Below the pieces are notes generated by a model. It was not told where the DNA came from. It searched no databases and was given only the letters and a program-made list of their open reading frames with translations. Below are positions 1-8,926 of a DNA stretch of 64,000 nt, one piece after another. The stretch's first letter is position 1; every line of letters begins with the position of its first letter. This stretch comes from Sedimenticola sp. (lineage in GTDB: Bacteria; Pseudomonadota; Gammaproteobacteria; Chromatiales; Chromatiaceae). The position numbers and the translations under genes were made by a program. The stretch lies in NCBI GenBank assembly GCA_026992075.1, contig JALXAM010000038.1:1-64000 (forward strand), written 5' to 3'.

Positions 1-2118
1 GGTATAGGTGGCGGGGTTGGAGCGGGGGGTGCGGCCAATGGGGGACTGGTCGATCTCCACCACCTTGTCGAAGTGCTCCAGGCCGCGGATGGCCTCGAAG
101 GGCGCCACGTCCTGGCTGGCGCGGTTGAGCTGGTTGGCGGCCAGGGGGTAGAGGGTGTCGTTGATGAGGGTGGACTTGCCGGAGCCGGAGACGCCGGTGA
201 CGCAGGTGAAGAGCCCCACCGGCAGCTCCAGGGTCACCTTTTTGAGGTTGTTGCCGCTGGCCCCCTCCAGCACCAGCAGGCGGTCGGGGTCGCGCGGGGT
301 GCGCAGGGGCGGCACCTCGATGCGGCGCTTGCCGGAGAGGTACTGGCCGGTGAGGGAGTCGGGGTTGGCGGCCACCTCGTCGGGGGTGCCCTGGGCCACC
401 ACCCGGCCGCCGTGGACGCCGGCGCCGGGGCCGATGTCCACCACCTGGTCGGCGGTGCGGATCGCCTCCTCGTCGTGCTCCACCACGATGACGGTATTGC
501 CCAGGTCGCGCAGGTAGGTGAGGGTCTTGAGCAGGCGGGCGTTGTCGCGCTGGTGCAGGCCGATGGAGGGCTCGTCGAGGACGTACATCACCCCCACCAG
601 GCCGGCGCCGATCTGGCTGGCCAGGCGGATGCGCTGGGCCTCGCCGCCGGAGAGGGTGTCGGCGCTGCGGTCGAGAGTGAGATAATCCAGCCCCACGTTC
701 ACCAGGAAGCCGAGGCGCTCGCGGATCTCCTTGACGATGCGGGCGGCGATCTCGCCCCGCTTGCCGGGCAGCTCGAGCTGTTCGAAGAATTCCAGGCAGC
801 GGCCCACGGACAACGCGGTCACCTGGGGCAGGCTGTGGCCGGCGATGAAGACGTTGCGCGCCGCCTCGTTGAGCCGCGCGCCGCCGCAGGCGGGACAGGG
901 GTGGCTGGAGAGGTAGCGCGCCAGCTCCTCGCGGATGACGTTGGACTCGCTCTCGCGGTAGCGCCGTTCCATGTTGGGGATGATCCCCTCGAAGGTGTGG
1001 CTGCGGCGCACGCGGCGGCCGCGGTGGTTGATGTAGTCGAAGTCGATCTCCTCGTCGCCGCTGCCGTAGAGAATGATCCGGCGGATGCGCTCGGGCAGTT
1101 CCCGCCAGGGGGTCTCGGGATCGAAGCCGTAGTGGCGCGCCAGCGAGCGGAGCATCTGGAAGTAGTAAGCGTTGCGCCGATCCCAGCCGCGCACCGCGCC
1201 GGCGGCCAGGGAGAGCTCGGGGTGGGCCACCACCTTCTGCTCGTCGAACACCTGCTGCACCCCCAGGCCGTCGCACACCGGGCAGGCGCCGGCGGGGTTG
1301 TTGAAGGAGAAGAGCCGCGGCTCCAGCTCCTCGATGCTGTAGCCGCACACCGGGCAGGCGAAGTTGGCGGAGAAGACCAGCTCCTCGCGCTCCGGCTCGT
1401 CCATGAAGGCGACCCGGGCGCTGCCGTCGGCCAGGCGCAGGGCGGTCTCGAAGGACTCGGCCAGGCGCAGGCGCAGGTCGTCGTCGGGGCGCACCTTGAA
1501 GCGGTCCACCACCGCCTCGATGGTGTGCTTGCGGCGCAGGTCCAGCTCGGGAGGCTGGTCCAGCTCGTACAATTTGCCGTCGATGCGGGCGCGGATGAAG
1601 CCCTGGGCGGCCAGCTCGCGCAGCAGCTTCTGGTACTCGCCCTTGCGCTCGGAGACCACCGGCGCCAGCAGCATCAGCCGGCTCCCCTCGGGCAGCGCCA
1701 TCACTTGGTCCACCATCTGCTGCACCGTCTGCGCCTCCAGCGGCAGGCCGTGCTCAGGGCAGCGGGGGGTGCCGGCGCGGGCGTAGAGCAGCCGCAGGTA
1801 ATCGTAGATCTCGGTCACCGTGCCCACGGTGGAGCGGGGGTTGTGGCTGGTGGTCTTCTGCTCGATGGAGATGGCTGGCGACAGCCCCTCGATGTGGTCC
1901 ACGTCGGGCTTCTCCATCATGGAGAGGAACTGGCGGGCGTAGGCCGAGAGCGACTCCACGTAGCGCCGCTGCCCCTCGGCGTAGAGGGTGTCGAAGGCGA
2001 GCGACGACTTGCCCGAGCCCGACAGGCCGGTGATGACGATGAGCTTGTCCCGGGGCAGTTCCAGGTCGATGTTCTTCAGGTTGTGGGTGCGGGCGCCGCG
2101 GATCTCTATGGTTTTCAT
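1..2118 (-). CDS. uvrA: UvrABC excinuclease subunit A (3' end outside window)
   Basis: ATPase that finds helix-distorting lesions and loads UvrB in nucleotide excision repair. About 706 codons are visible from the ATG at 2116-2118; the family is about 940 residues, so roughly the last quarter lies beyond position 1. The protein opens [17 protein letters not shown], followed by the first Walker A (GLSGSGKSS). CxxC zinc motifs (CPVC pairs) and an ABC signature (LSGGEAQRI) follow, and the second Walker A (GVSGSGKST) lies near the visible end. All are typical of UvrA. I found no convincing LexA box between the start and the next upstream gene. The long plus-strand frame opposite it is antisense noise from GC bias. 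Confidence 0.97.
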   Translation of the reverse strand, partial: MKTIEIRGARTHNLKNIDLELPRDKLIVITGLSGSGKSSLAFDTLYAEGQRRYVESLSAYARQFLSMMEKPDVDHIEGLSPAISIEQKTTSHNPRSTVGTVTEIYDYLRLLYARAGTPRCPEHGLPLEAQTVQQMVDQVMALPEGSRLMLLAPVVSERKGEYQKLLRELAAQGFIRARIDGKLYELDQPPELDLRRKHTIEAVVDRFKVRPDDDLRLRLAESFETALRLADGSARVAFMDEPEREELVFSANFACPVCGYSIEELEPRLFSFNNPAGACPVCDGLGVQQVFDEQKVVAHPELSLAAGAVRGWDRRNAYYFQMLRSLARHYGFDPETPWRELPERIRRIILYGSGDEEIDFDYINHRGRRVRRSHTFEGIIPNMERRYRESESNVIREELARYLSSHPCPACGGARLNEAARNVFIAGHSLPQVTALSVGRCLEFFEQLELPGKRGEIAARIVKEIRERLGFLVNVGLDYLTLDRSADTLSGGEAQRIRLASQIGAGLVGVMYVLDEPSIGLHQRDNARLLKTLTYLRDLGNTVIVVEHDEEAIRTADQVVDIGPGAGVHGGRVVAQGTPDEVAANPDSLTGQYLSGKRRIEVPPLRTPRDPDRLLVLEGASGNNLKKVTLELPVGLFTCVTGVSGSGKSTLINDTLYPLAANQLNRASQDVAPFEAIRGLEHFDKVVEIDQSPIGRTPRSNPATYT

Positions 2119-2193
2119 GAACGGCTTCGATGGCTACGGAACATGGGAGTCCCGTACGGGAGAATGGCGTGCAACAAACTTGCAACTATAGCA

Positions 2194-2229
2194 GGGTCGA
2201 CCCCCGGGATTCAGGCCCGGGGTCCGACC
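2194..2229 (-). terminator. Strong hairpin after the RuBisCO operon
   Basis: Two 15-base arms (2194-2208 and 2215-2229) match at 13 of 15 positions and begin directly after the stop codon of the last gene of the cbb operon. There is no T-run behind it on the minus strand, so it may be a 3'-end stabiliser or a Rho-dependent boundary rather than a classic intrinsic terminator. It separates the cbb operon from uvrA. Confidence 0.5.
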
Positions 2230-2230
2230 C

Positions 2231-2611
2231 TCAACGCCTGTTGGGGACCCACAACCGGCGGCGCTTCAACTCCGCTTCCAGAGCCTCTTGCATCAACTCC
2301 AGCACCCGGGCGCGCAGGCCACTGGCCATGAAGTGATAGTGGTTGAGGGTGCAGGCCACCGGTTCGTGCAGCCCGCGCATGGCGGGAACCTGAAAGTCCA
2401 CCCAGGCGAGTACCGGAATTTCCCCCCGGTTGTGGTCCACCACCACCCAAGCCTCCCGTTCCAGGATCAGTTCCATCTCCTTGAGCCCCGGCAGAGCCAG
2501 GTGGATGGGGCCGGGAATGCGCATGCGTGCGCGGCGCCACAGATTGTAGAGGATGGCGGGCACCTGGTCCTGACGTTGCGCGAAGACCGGGATGCCGTCG
2601 ATGCGCGACAT
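2231..2611 (-). CDS. Conserved-looking hypothetical protein, last gene of the cbb operon
   Basis: A 126-residue soluble protein starting 10 bases after the cbbO stop, same strand, so almost certainly co-transcribed with RuBisCO and its activase. No membrane segment, signal peptide or cysteine-based motif is visible. It is rich in Arg, Leu and Glu and ends in a basic stretch (KRRRLWVPNRR). I do not recognise the family. The length, tight spacing and normal codon use favour a real gene. Its position after cbbO suggests a role in RuBisCO maintenance or regulation, but that is inference from context only. Confidence 0.75.
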   Translation of the reverse strand: MSRIDGIPVFAQRQDQVPAILYNLWRRARMRIPGPIHLALPGLKEMELILEREAWVVVDHNRGEIPVLAWVDFQVPAMRGLHEPVACTLNHYHFMASGLRARVLELMQEALEAELKRRRLWVPNRR

Positions 2612-2621
2612 GGAGACCCGT

Positions 2622-4952
2622 TCAGCGGGTGAGACTGGCGAATAGCGTGGGCAGTTTCTCCGGCAACCGTTTCACGTTGTCGATGATGGTGTAGTTGGTG
2701 GCTCCGAAGATACGAGAGACATAGCGGTCGGCTTCCGGATCCAAGGTCAGGCAGTAGCTGAGCACGCCGTTTCGGCGCAACTCCTCGACCGCCTTCTTGG
2801 CATCCATGCGCAGGTACTGGGGATCTCGCTCGTCGATGTCCGCCGGTTCGCCGTCGGTGACGATGAGAAGCAGCTTGTGCTTCTCGCTGCGCTGCATCAG
2901 GTGCCGGCCGGCATGGCGCATGGCCGCGCCCATGCGGGTGGAGAGCCCGCCCTTCATACCGGCGAGACGGCTCTTGACCTCAGCGTCCAGCGGCTGCTCG
3001 AAGTCCTTGAAGCGGTAGTACTGCACATCGTGGCGGCCGTCGGAGGCGAAGCCGTGGATGGCGAAGGGATCGCCGATGCCGTTGATGGCGGTGGCCACCA
3101 GGGCGCAGGCCTCGCGGGTGAGTTCCAGCACCGTCTTGTCGGTGCCGCGCACCGTCTCGTTGGTGGATTCGGAGAGGTCGAGCAGGATCAGCACCGCCAG
3201 GTCGCGCCGGTTGATGACGTGCCGCATGGTGATGCGCATGTCCGGCTGCAGGCCGATGCGCAGGGTCACCATGGCGTCCACTGCCGCATTGATGTCCAGC
3301 TCGTCGCCATCCTCCAGCTTTCGCTGGCGCGAGACGCCCTGTGGGCGCAGGCGGTCGATGATCTGCTTGATGCGGTGGCTCACGCCCTTGTGCTCGGTGA
3401 GCACCCGGTCGATGATCTCCGGATCGCCGCGCCCCTGGCGCCGTTCGTACACGGTGGCCCAGGCGGGCCGGTGGAGTTGCACCTTGTAATCCCACTCGGG
3501 ATAGTGGAAAGGCTCGGAGATGGGTTCCTTTCCCTCCATCTCATTGTAGGAGATGCCGTTGTCCTCGTAAGGGAACAGCTCGGTGGAGAGTACCCAGACC
3601 TCCTGGGCGTCGTCGCCGGCGGTCTCCACATCCACCTCGTTGACCATCTCCATGACATTGACGTACTTGCGCACCTGGCGCTGGCTGGCAGGCAGGTAGG
3701 CGGTGTCCTGCTCCCAGGAGAATTCCTCCGCAGCCCAGATGAACCGGTTGTCGTCCCGGTAGGGGATGGCCAGACCCTCCAGAACCCGCAGACTGGGCAC
3801 GTCCCGCCGACGAGTGAACAGGCCGAAAAGTTCCAACCCCAGATCGATGGAGAAGCGGGTATTGTCCATGTTCTCGGCGATGTGGTCATGGAAGCGTTCC
3901 ACAATGGAATCCACCTCCTCATCGCCGGTGCGGCCTTCGGGATCCAGCAAGGCGCGCGCAAGCCGCTCCAGCAGCTCCATGCCACGGTGCTCGTAGCGAT
4001 GGCTACCCTGCTCCGGCATGAGAGCACGCCAGAGGTTCTTCATGCCGGGGAATTCGCTGCCGGCGCAGTACTCCACACGAGCATCCTCGAACAGACCAAT
4101 GAAGTACTGCTGCGCAGGAGAAAGCCCTTCGGCATCCAGCGGCTCCAGGGTATAGACCATATGCGCCGCCATGTGGGCACTCATGGCGCGGTAGAGCTCG
4201 TGCCCGCTCACCTCGCCCACATCGTCCACCGCGTCGGGCAGGTGCATGGCATGCCCCTCGATGAAAGGGCGGAAACCCATGTAGTCGGCCGCCGTGGGAC
4301 GCAGGAAGAAGTCACGCCCCCAGAAGGCGCGCAGGTAGAAGTTGAGGCGGCGCTGTTCATCGATGAAGAGAGTGCCCTTGCGCTCCTGCTGCAGCACGGC
4401 GCGAGAGTCCTCGCTCTCGAGGCCGAAATAGGCAGCCTGCTTGGGCAGGTCACGGCGATAGGCGTCGGCGCCGAAGTCCACCCAGCGGCGCAGGCCGGAG
4501 AGGGTGAGCTTGGAGAGCAGCTCGTCGAGCACGTTGAGCATGGGACGCAAGCCACGCGGGGCCCGCGCCGCCAACCGGTGCAGCAGCTGCAGGTAGGCAC
4601 GCAGCAGGTCCGGATCGCCCAGGCGACGGGCGGCGGTGGGCAAGGTGGAGAGCATCAGCACCAGCACCTCGCCCGAGACCATGGAGGCGAGCTTGAGTAC
4701 CGCAGTGGCGATGTCGCGGATCACGTCATCACCACATTCGCGCGCCACCAGCGGGACCTCGTCCAGCCAAGTCACCACCAGCTCTGGCCCCTTGCCAAGG
4801 TTGACCATGCCGCGCGCACCATCCAGGTAGTCCTTGAGCCCAGACGGCGACATCAGGCGTGCCGCCTCATGGAAAGTGGCTTCCAGGGTGTCGGCCAGTT
4901 CGGGCGCGGCGGCGACCAGTTCGTCGCGGTAATCGTCGAGGTTGACGCTCAT
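2622..4952 (-). CDS. cbbO: CbbO, von Willebrand factor A protein of the RuBisCO activase
   Basis: 776 residues. The C-terminal part is a von Willebrand factor A domain with a MIDAS metal site (DLSES near residue 585, then a later TDGEPAD segment). The long N-terminal part is the CbbO/NorD-type helical region. In autotrophs with form I RuBisCO, CbbO is the adaptor that links the AAA+ motor CbbQ to inhibited RuBisCO so that sugar-phosphate inhibitors can be removed. It lies 46 bases downstream of cbbQ on the same strand. Length and motifs are as expected for the family. NorD is the paralogous alternative, but the cbbLSQ context decides it. Confidence 0.95.
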   Translation of the reverse strand: MSVNLDDYRDELVAAAPELADTLEATFHEAARLMSPSGLKDYLDGARGMVNLGKGPELVVTWLDEVPLVARECGDDVIRDIATAVLKLASMVSGEVLVLMLSTLPTAARRLGDPDLLRAYLQLLHRLAARAPRGLRPMLNVLDELLSKLTLSGLRRWVDFGADAYRRDLPKQAAYFGLESEDSRAVLQQERKGTLFIDEQRRLNFYLRAFWGRDFFLRPTAADYMGFRPFIEGHAMHLPDAVDDVGEVSGHELYRAMSAHMAAHMVYTLEPLDAEGLSPAQQYFIGLFEDARVEYCAGSEFPGMKNLWRALMPEQGSHRYEHRGMELLERLARALLDPEGRTGDEEVDSIVERFHDHIAENMDNTRFSIDLGLELFGLFTRRRDVPSLRVLEGLAIPYRDDNRFIWAAEEFSWEQDTAYLPASQRQVRKYVNVMEMVNEVDVETAGDDAQEVWVLSTELFPYEDNGISYNEMEGKEPISEPFHYPEWDYKVQLHRPAWATVYERRQGRGDPEIIDRVLTEHKGVSHRIKQIIDRLRPQGVSRQRKLEDGDELDINAAVDAMVTLRIGLQPDMRITMRHVINRRDLAVLILLDLSESTNETVRGTDKTVLELTREACALVATAINGIGDPFAIHGFASDGRHDVQYYRFKDFEQPLDAEVKSRLAGMKGGLSTRMGAAMRHAGRHLMQRSEKHKLLLIVTDGEPADIDERDPQYLRMDAKKAVEELRRNGVLSYCLTLDPEADRYVSRIFGATNYTIIDNVKRLPEKLPTLFASLTR

Positions 4953-4998
4953 CTACTTCTCCTCGCGCGGAAGCGGGGCTACGCCCCCGCCAGGCGGA

Positions 4999-5808
4999 TC
5001 AGCCGAAGAAAGTGCTGATTGCGGCCTGCAGGGTGTCGCGCATATCGGGATCGTCGGTCAGGGGCTCGACCAGCGCCATCTGGCAGGCGTTGGCGGCAGG
5101 AATCCCCTTGCCGATGAGCTGACCGGCATAGATGAGCAGGCGGGTGGACATGCCCTCGTCCAGACCGTGGCCCTTGAGGTTGCGCGAGCGCTGCGCCACC
5201 TGCACCAGCTTCTCGGCGGTGGCCGCGTCGATGCCCGCTTCATGAGCAATGATCTCCTTCTCCACCTCCGGGTCGGGATAATCGAAGCTCATGGCGCCGA
5301 AACGCTGCTTGGTGGACTGCTTGAGGTCCTTCATCATCGACTGGTAGCCAGGATTGTAGGAGATCACGATCTGGAAGTCGGTATGCGCCTTCACCAGCTC
5401 ACCCTTCTTTTCCAACGGCAGCTCGCGGCGATGGTCGGTGAGCGGGTGGATCACCACCGTGGTGTCCTGGCGCGCCTCCACCACCTCGTCGAGGTAGCAG
5501 ATGGCGCCGATGCGCGCCGCCACGGTGAGCGGACCATCCTGCCAGCGGGTGCCATTGATATCCAGCAGGAAGCGACCCACCAGATCGGAGGCGGTCATGT
5601 CCTCGTTGCAGGCCACGGTGATCAGCGGCTTGCCCAGCTTCCAGGCCATGTATTCCACGAAGCGCGATTTGCCGCAGCCGGTGGGGCCCTTGAGCATCAC
5701 CGGCATGCGCACGTCGTAGGCCGCCTGGTATTTTTCCACCTCGTCGCCCACGGGGCGGTAATAGGGCTCTTCCTTGATCAGGAAATCGTTCTTGTCGATG
5801 TCGGTCAT
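4999..5808 (-). CDS. cbbQ: CbbQ, MoxR-type AAA+ RuBisCO activase motor
   Basis: 269 residues from the ATG at 5806-5808. A GTG nine bases further upstream is possible, but a GAGG lies about 8 bases before the ATG. Walker A is GPTGCGKS at residues 41-48, Walker B is AICYLDEV, and a sensor-1 Asn lies in VISYNPGYQS. This is the MoxR-family ATPase that with CbbO remodels RuBisCO. It is separated from cbbS by about 100 bases holding two very strong hairpins, which probably lower its expression relative to cbbLS. Confidence 0.95.
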   Translation of the reverse strand: MTDIDKNDFLIKEEPYYRPVGDEVEKYQAAYDVRMPVMLKGPTGCGKSRFVEYMAWKLGKPLITVACNEDMTASDLVGRFLLDINGTRWQDGPLTVAARIGAICYLDEVVEARQDTTVVIHPLTDHRRELPLEKKGELVKAHTDFQIVISYNPGYQSMMKDLKQSTKQRFGAMSFDYPDPEVEKEIIAHEAGIDAATAEKLVQVAQRSRNLKGHGLDEGMSTRLLIYAGQLIGKGIPAANACQMALVEPLTDDPDMRDTLQAAISTFFG

Positions 5809-5831
5809 CACGCACACCTCATGATTCGGAG

Positions 5832-5900
5832 GGGGGTTTTGGTGAGGCCAGGCTCGCCTGGCCTCACCAAAACCCCCGCAGGGGCAGGCGCCCCTGCGGG
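5832..5900 (-). promoter_or_regulatory. Two overlapping perfect hairpins between cbbS and cbbQ
   Basis: Positions 5832-5853 pair perfectly with 5856-5877 (22 bp, very short loop). Positions 5875-5885 pair perfectly with 5890-5900 (11 bp, 4-base loop). They share three bases (5875-5877), so both cannot be fully formed at once. There is no T-run, so they look like mRNA processing or stability elements, or attenuators, protecting the abundant cbbLS message from the weaker cbbQO message. Confidence 0.8.
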
Positions 5901-5910
5901 AGAAGGGTGC

Positions 5911-6330
5911 TTACTTGTGCACCAGATCGTAGGCGTGGACGGCGGCAGCGGCTTCCATCCGCTCCAGCACTTCGCCTTCCAGCGGTGCCTTGTAGATCAC
6001 CATGTTGGCACCCTGGGTCTGCTTGTAGTTGTCATAGCCGACCAAACGAACATGGTTGCCCGGGTTGGCCTTCTTGCACAGCTCGATCTCCTCGAGGATG
6101 CGGTCCACGTCGGTCTCGCCGAACATGGGCAGCTTCCACATGTACCAGTAGTGGCTGGCCGCGTACTGGGGCTCGGTGTGCTCGATGGCCGGGTTCCAGC
6201 CCTGATCCACGATGTACTGCACCTGCTTGCGGATCTGGTCGGCATCCATCTCGGGAAGATAGGAGAAGGTGCCCATCTTGCGGCTGGTTGGATCGGACAG
6301 CCGCGATTTGTAGTCTTGAACTTCGCTCAT
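5911..6330 (-). CDS. cbbS: RuBisCO small subunit, form I
   Basis: Small subunit of ribulose-1,5-bisphosphate carboxylase/oxygenase. 139 residues, with family segments [22 protein letters not shown] and [10 protein letters not shown]. Typical form IA small subunits stop soon after the VRLVGYDN strand and its following strand, at about 118 residues. This one carries an extra C-terminal tail of about 20 residues rich in Ala and Glu and ending DLVHK. It lies 37 bases downstream of cbbL. The absence of carboxysome genes and the cbbQO neighbours indicate the non-carboxysomal IAq arrangement. Confidence 0.97.
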   Translation of the reverse strand: MSEVQDYKSRLSDPTSRKMGTFSYLPEMDADQIRKQVQYIVDQGWNPAIEHTEPQYAASHYWYMWKLPMFGETDVDRILEEIELCKKANPGNHVRLVGYDNYKQTQGANMVIYKAPLEGEVLERMEAAAAVHAYDLVHK

Positions 6331-6367
6331 GGTCGTTTCCTCTGTTCATAATCAGTGGCGGAAGGGA

Positions 6368-7786
6368 TCACTTGTGCGCAACGTCGAGCTTGTCGACGGT
6401 ATCGAACTCGAACTTGATCTCCTTCCAGGTCTCCATGGCCATCTTCAGCTCGGGGCTGTGCTTGGCAGCCTTGGTGAGGATGTCCTTGCCTTCCTTCTCC
6501 AGCTCACGGCCCTCGTTGCGTGCCTGGACGCAGGCCTCCACCGCCACGCGGTTGGCTGCGGCGCCGGCTGCGTTGCCCCAGGGGTGACCCAGGGTGCCGC
6601 CACCGAACTGCAGGCAGGAGTCGTCACCGAAGATGGAGACCAGCGCCGGCATGTGCCAGACGTGGATGCCGCCGGAGGCCACCGGCAGCACGCCGGGCAT
6701 CTGACCCCAATCCTGATCGAAGAAGATGCCGCGGGAGCGGTCTTCCTTGATGTACTTGTCACGCATGATGTCGATCCACCCCAGGGTGGCGGCGCGGTCG
6801 CCTTCCAGCTTGCCCACCACGGTGCCGGAGTGCAGGTGGTCACCACCCATCAGGCGCAGCATCTTGGTCAACACGCGGAAGTTGATGCCGTGGGCAGGGT
6901 TGCGGTCGATGACCCCGTGCATGGCGCGGTGCACGTGCAGCAGGATGCCGTTGTCGCGGCACCACTTGGACAGGGAGGTGTGCGCCGCCCAGCCCAGGGT
7001 CAGGTAGTCGGACATGATGATGCGGGCGCCGATCTCCTTGGCGAACTCGGCGCGCTTGTACATCTCCTCGACGGTGGGCGCGGTGACGTTCAGGTAATGA
7101 CCCTTGCGCTCGCCGGTCTCGGCCTCGGCCTTTTCGCAGGCCTCCTGCACGAACAGGAAGCGGTCACGCCAGCGCATGAAGGGCTGGGAGTTGACGTTCT
7201 CGTCGTCCTTGGTGAAGTCCAGGCCACCACGCAGGCCTTCGTAGCAGGCGCGACCGTAGTTCTTGGCGGACAGGCCCAGCTTGGGCTTGATGGTGCAGCC
7301 CAGCAGCGGACGGCCGTACTTGTCCAGCTTGTCGCGCTCCACCTGGATGCCGTGGGGCGGTCCCGGGTTGGTGGTGACGAACCACAGCGGGAAGCGGATG
7401 TCTTCCAGGCGCAGACCGCGCACCGCCTTGAAGCCGAACACGTTGCCCACGATGGAGGTCATCACGTTGACCACCGAGCCCTCTTCGAACAGGCCCATGG
7501 GGTAGGCGATGAAGGCATAGAATGCTTCGTCGTCGCCGGGCACGTCCTCGATGGCATAGGCACGGCCCTTGTAGTAGTCGAGGTCGGTGAGCAGGTCGGT
7601 CCAGACGGTGGTCCAGGTGCCGGTGGAGGACTCTGCGGCCACGGCTGCAGCGGCCTCTTCACGAGGGACACCCGGCTGAGGGGTTATCTTGAACACGGCA
7701 AGGAGATCGCTCTCCTTGGGCTCGTAGTCGGGTTCCCAATAGGTTTCGCGGTACTCTTTGACACCCGCTTGGTAAGTCTTGCCCAT
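6368..7786 (-). CDS. cbbL: RuBisCO large subunit, form I
   Basis: 472 residues. Carries the RuBisCO active-site signature GLDFTKDDE, the conserved [16 protein letters not shown] segment with a catalytic Lys, and the phosphate-binding end region ([10 protein letters not shown]). It catalyses CO2 fixation onto ribulose 1,5-bisphosphate. First gene of the cbbLSQO-hypothetical operon, divergent from cbbR across 122 bases. Form I, most likely IA by its partner genes. A GGAG lies about 11 bases before the ATG. Confidence 0.98.
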   Translation of the reverse strand: MGKTYQAGVKEYRETYWEPDYEPKESDLLAVFKITPQPGVPREEAAAAVAAESSTGTWTTVWTDLLTDLDYYKGRAYAIEDVPGDDEAFYAFIAYPMGLFEEGSVVNVMTSIVGNVFGFKAVRGLRLEDIRFPLWFVTTNPGPPHGIQVERDKLDKYGRPLLGCTIKPKLGLSAKNYGRACYEGLRGGLDFTKDDENVNSQPFMRWRDRFLFVQEACEKAEAETGERKGHYLNVTAPTVEEMYKRAEFAKEIGARIIMSDYLTLGWAAHTSLSKWCRDNGILLHVHRAMHGVIDRNPAHGINFRVLTKMLRLMGGDHLHSGTVVGKLEGDRAATLGWIDIMRDKYIKEDRSRGIFFDQDWGQMPGVLPVASGGIHVWHMPALVSIFGDDSCLQFGGGTLGHPWGNAAGAAANRVAVEACVQARNEGRELEKEGKDILTKAAKHSPELKMAMETWKEIKFEFDTVDKLDVAHK

Positions 7787-7908
7787 AGCTGTAGTCTCCG
7801 GTTTTTCAGGTTGGATGATTCACGGTCTCAACCGCACGTGGACATTCTGCGAGAAAGCAGATATAAACAAAAATAGATAGTTTCGATATTTTACATAGAC
7901 GGTTATCT
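7787..7908. promoter_or_regulatory. Divergent cbbL/cbbR promoter with CbbR-type inverted repeats
   Basis: A 122-base spacer between cbbL and cbbR, markedly AT-rich in its right half. ATAGATA (7873-7879) is matched by TATCTAT (7904-7910). A second inverted repeat, ACATAG (7893-7898) and CTATGT (7907-7912), overlaps the cbbR start codon. LysR-type regulators bind such interrupted palindromes and CbbR activates cbb operons from a divergent position, so these are the probable CbbR operators, with one placed for autoregulation of cbbR. Confidence 0.65.
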
Positions 7909-8895
7909 ATGTCTTCCCTGACTCCAGACCACCTCATCCGCCATCTCACCCTGCGTCAGCTGCAAATTTTCGAAGCGGTGGTCCGGCTCGGCGGCTATAC
8001 CCGGGCCGCCGAGACCCTGCACCTTACCCAACCCACCATCTCCGCGCAAATCCGGAAACTCACGGAGTCACTGGGCGTGCAACTTCTCGAACAGGTGGGA
8101 CGTGACGTGCGCCCCACGCCAGCCGGGCGGGACGTCTTTCTCGCCGCCCAGGAGATTCTCGAACGACTGGCCACCCTGGGTGAAACCACGGCCGAAAGGG
8201 AACGGGTGGTCAAGGGCCCCCTGCGCATTGCCGTGGTGACTACTGCAAAATATTTCATGCCGCACCTTCTTGGCGCCTTCATCAGCCGCTATCCGAAGGT
8301 GGTGCCCCACCTCACCGTCACCAACCGGGCCAAGGTGCTCCAACGCATCAAGACCGGCGAGGACGACCTGCTGATCATGGGTCAGGTACCCGGAGACCTC
8401 CCGGTGGTGGCAGTACCCTTCCTGGACAACGAGCTGGTGGTGGTGGCACCGCCCAACCATCCGCTGGTGGGAGAGCGGAACATCAGCTTGGCGCGGCTGA
8501 ACCAGGAACGCTTCCTGGTGCGGGAACCGGGATCGGGCACCCGGCAGGCAATGGACCGGCTGTTTGCTGCCCACGATTTGAAGATCACACCGTACATGGA
8601 GCTGGGCAGCAGCGAAGCGATCAAACAGGGGGTGATCGCCGGCCTGGGGCTCTCCGTGATCTCCCTCCACAGCCTGCGGCTGGAGTTGGCCGGCCGTCAC
8701 TTGGCCGTGCTGGACGTCCAGGAGTTTCCCTTACAGCGGCGCTGGTACGCAGCCCATCTCAAGGGCAGACATCTCTCCCTGGCAGCACGAACCTTCCTCG
8801 AGTTCATCCTCCATGAGAGCCGGAAGGTACTCGCTCGGGAACCAGCCCAGCTTGAACTTTCCCATACGCAGGCACAGCAAAACCAAGTACCATAA
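7909..8895 (+). CDS. cbbR: LysR-type regulator CbbR
   Basis: 328 residues. The N-terminal winged helix-turn-helix reads LRQLQIFEAVVRLGGYTRAA then LHLTQPTISAQIRKL, followed by a LysR substrate-binding domain (about residues 95-300). Divergent from the RuBisCO operon, the classic place for CbbR, which senses Calvin-cycle intermediates and activates cbb transcription. There is no clear ribosome-binding site before the ATG and the N-terminus is about 10 residues longer than in many CbbRs, so a leaderless or slightly later start is possible. The inverted repeat over the start codon suggests autoregulation. Confidence 0.92.
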   Translation: MSSLTPDHLIRHLTLRQLQIFEAVVRLGGYTRAAETLHLTQPTISAQIRKLTESLGVQLLEQVGRDVRPTPAGRDVFLAAQEILERLATLGETTAERERVVKGPLRIAVVTTAKYFMPHLLGAFISRYPKVVPHLTVTNRAKVLQRIKTGEDDLLIMGQVPGDLPVVAVPFLDNELVVVAPPNHPLVGERNISLARLNQERFLVREPGSGTRQAMDRLFAAHDLKITPYMELGSSEAIKQGVIAGLGLSVISLHSLRLELAGRHLAVLDVQEFPLQRRWYAAHLKGRHLSLAARTFLEFILHESRKVLAREPAQLELSHTQAQQNQVP

Positions 8896-8926
8896 GCGGC
8901 TTTCCAGCGCCTCCCCGACCTTGGAG

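Noticed and set aside
2119-2230. LexA box before uvrA
   Set aside because: No CTGT-N8-ACAG site could be found. The clear palindrome TCCCGTACGGGA at 2150-2161 is not a LexA site.
73-2331. Long plus-strand frame opposite uvrA
   Set aside because: It is the antisense shadow of uvrA. The translation is low-complexity (Ala, Gly, Val, His) and matches no family. Similar shadows at 2877-5018, 47328-49310, 56779-58812 and 61564-63645 were rejected for the same reason.
2622-4952. NorD of denitrification instead of CbbO
   Set aside because: The vWA domain is shared, but the gene follows cbbLSQ directly and no nor genes are near.
5832-5900. Rho-independent terminator after cbbS
   Set aside because: Stems are very strong but no T-run follows on the minus strand, and cbbQ and cbbO continue in the same direction.
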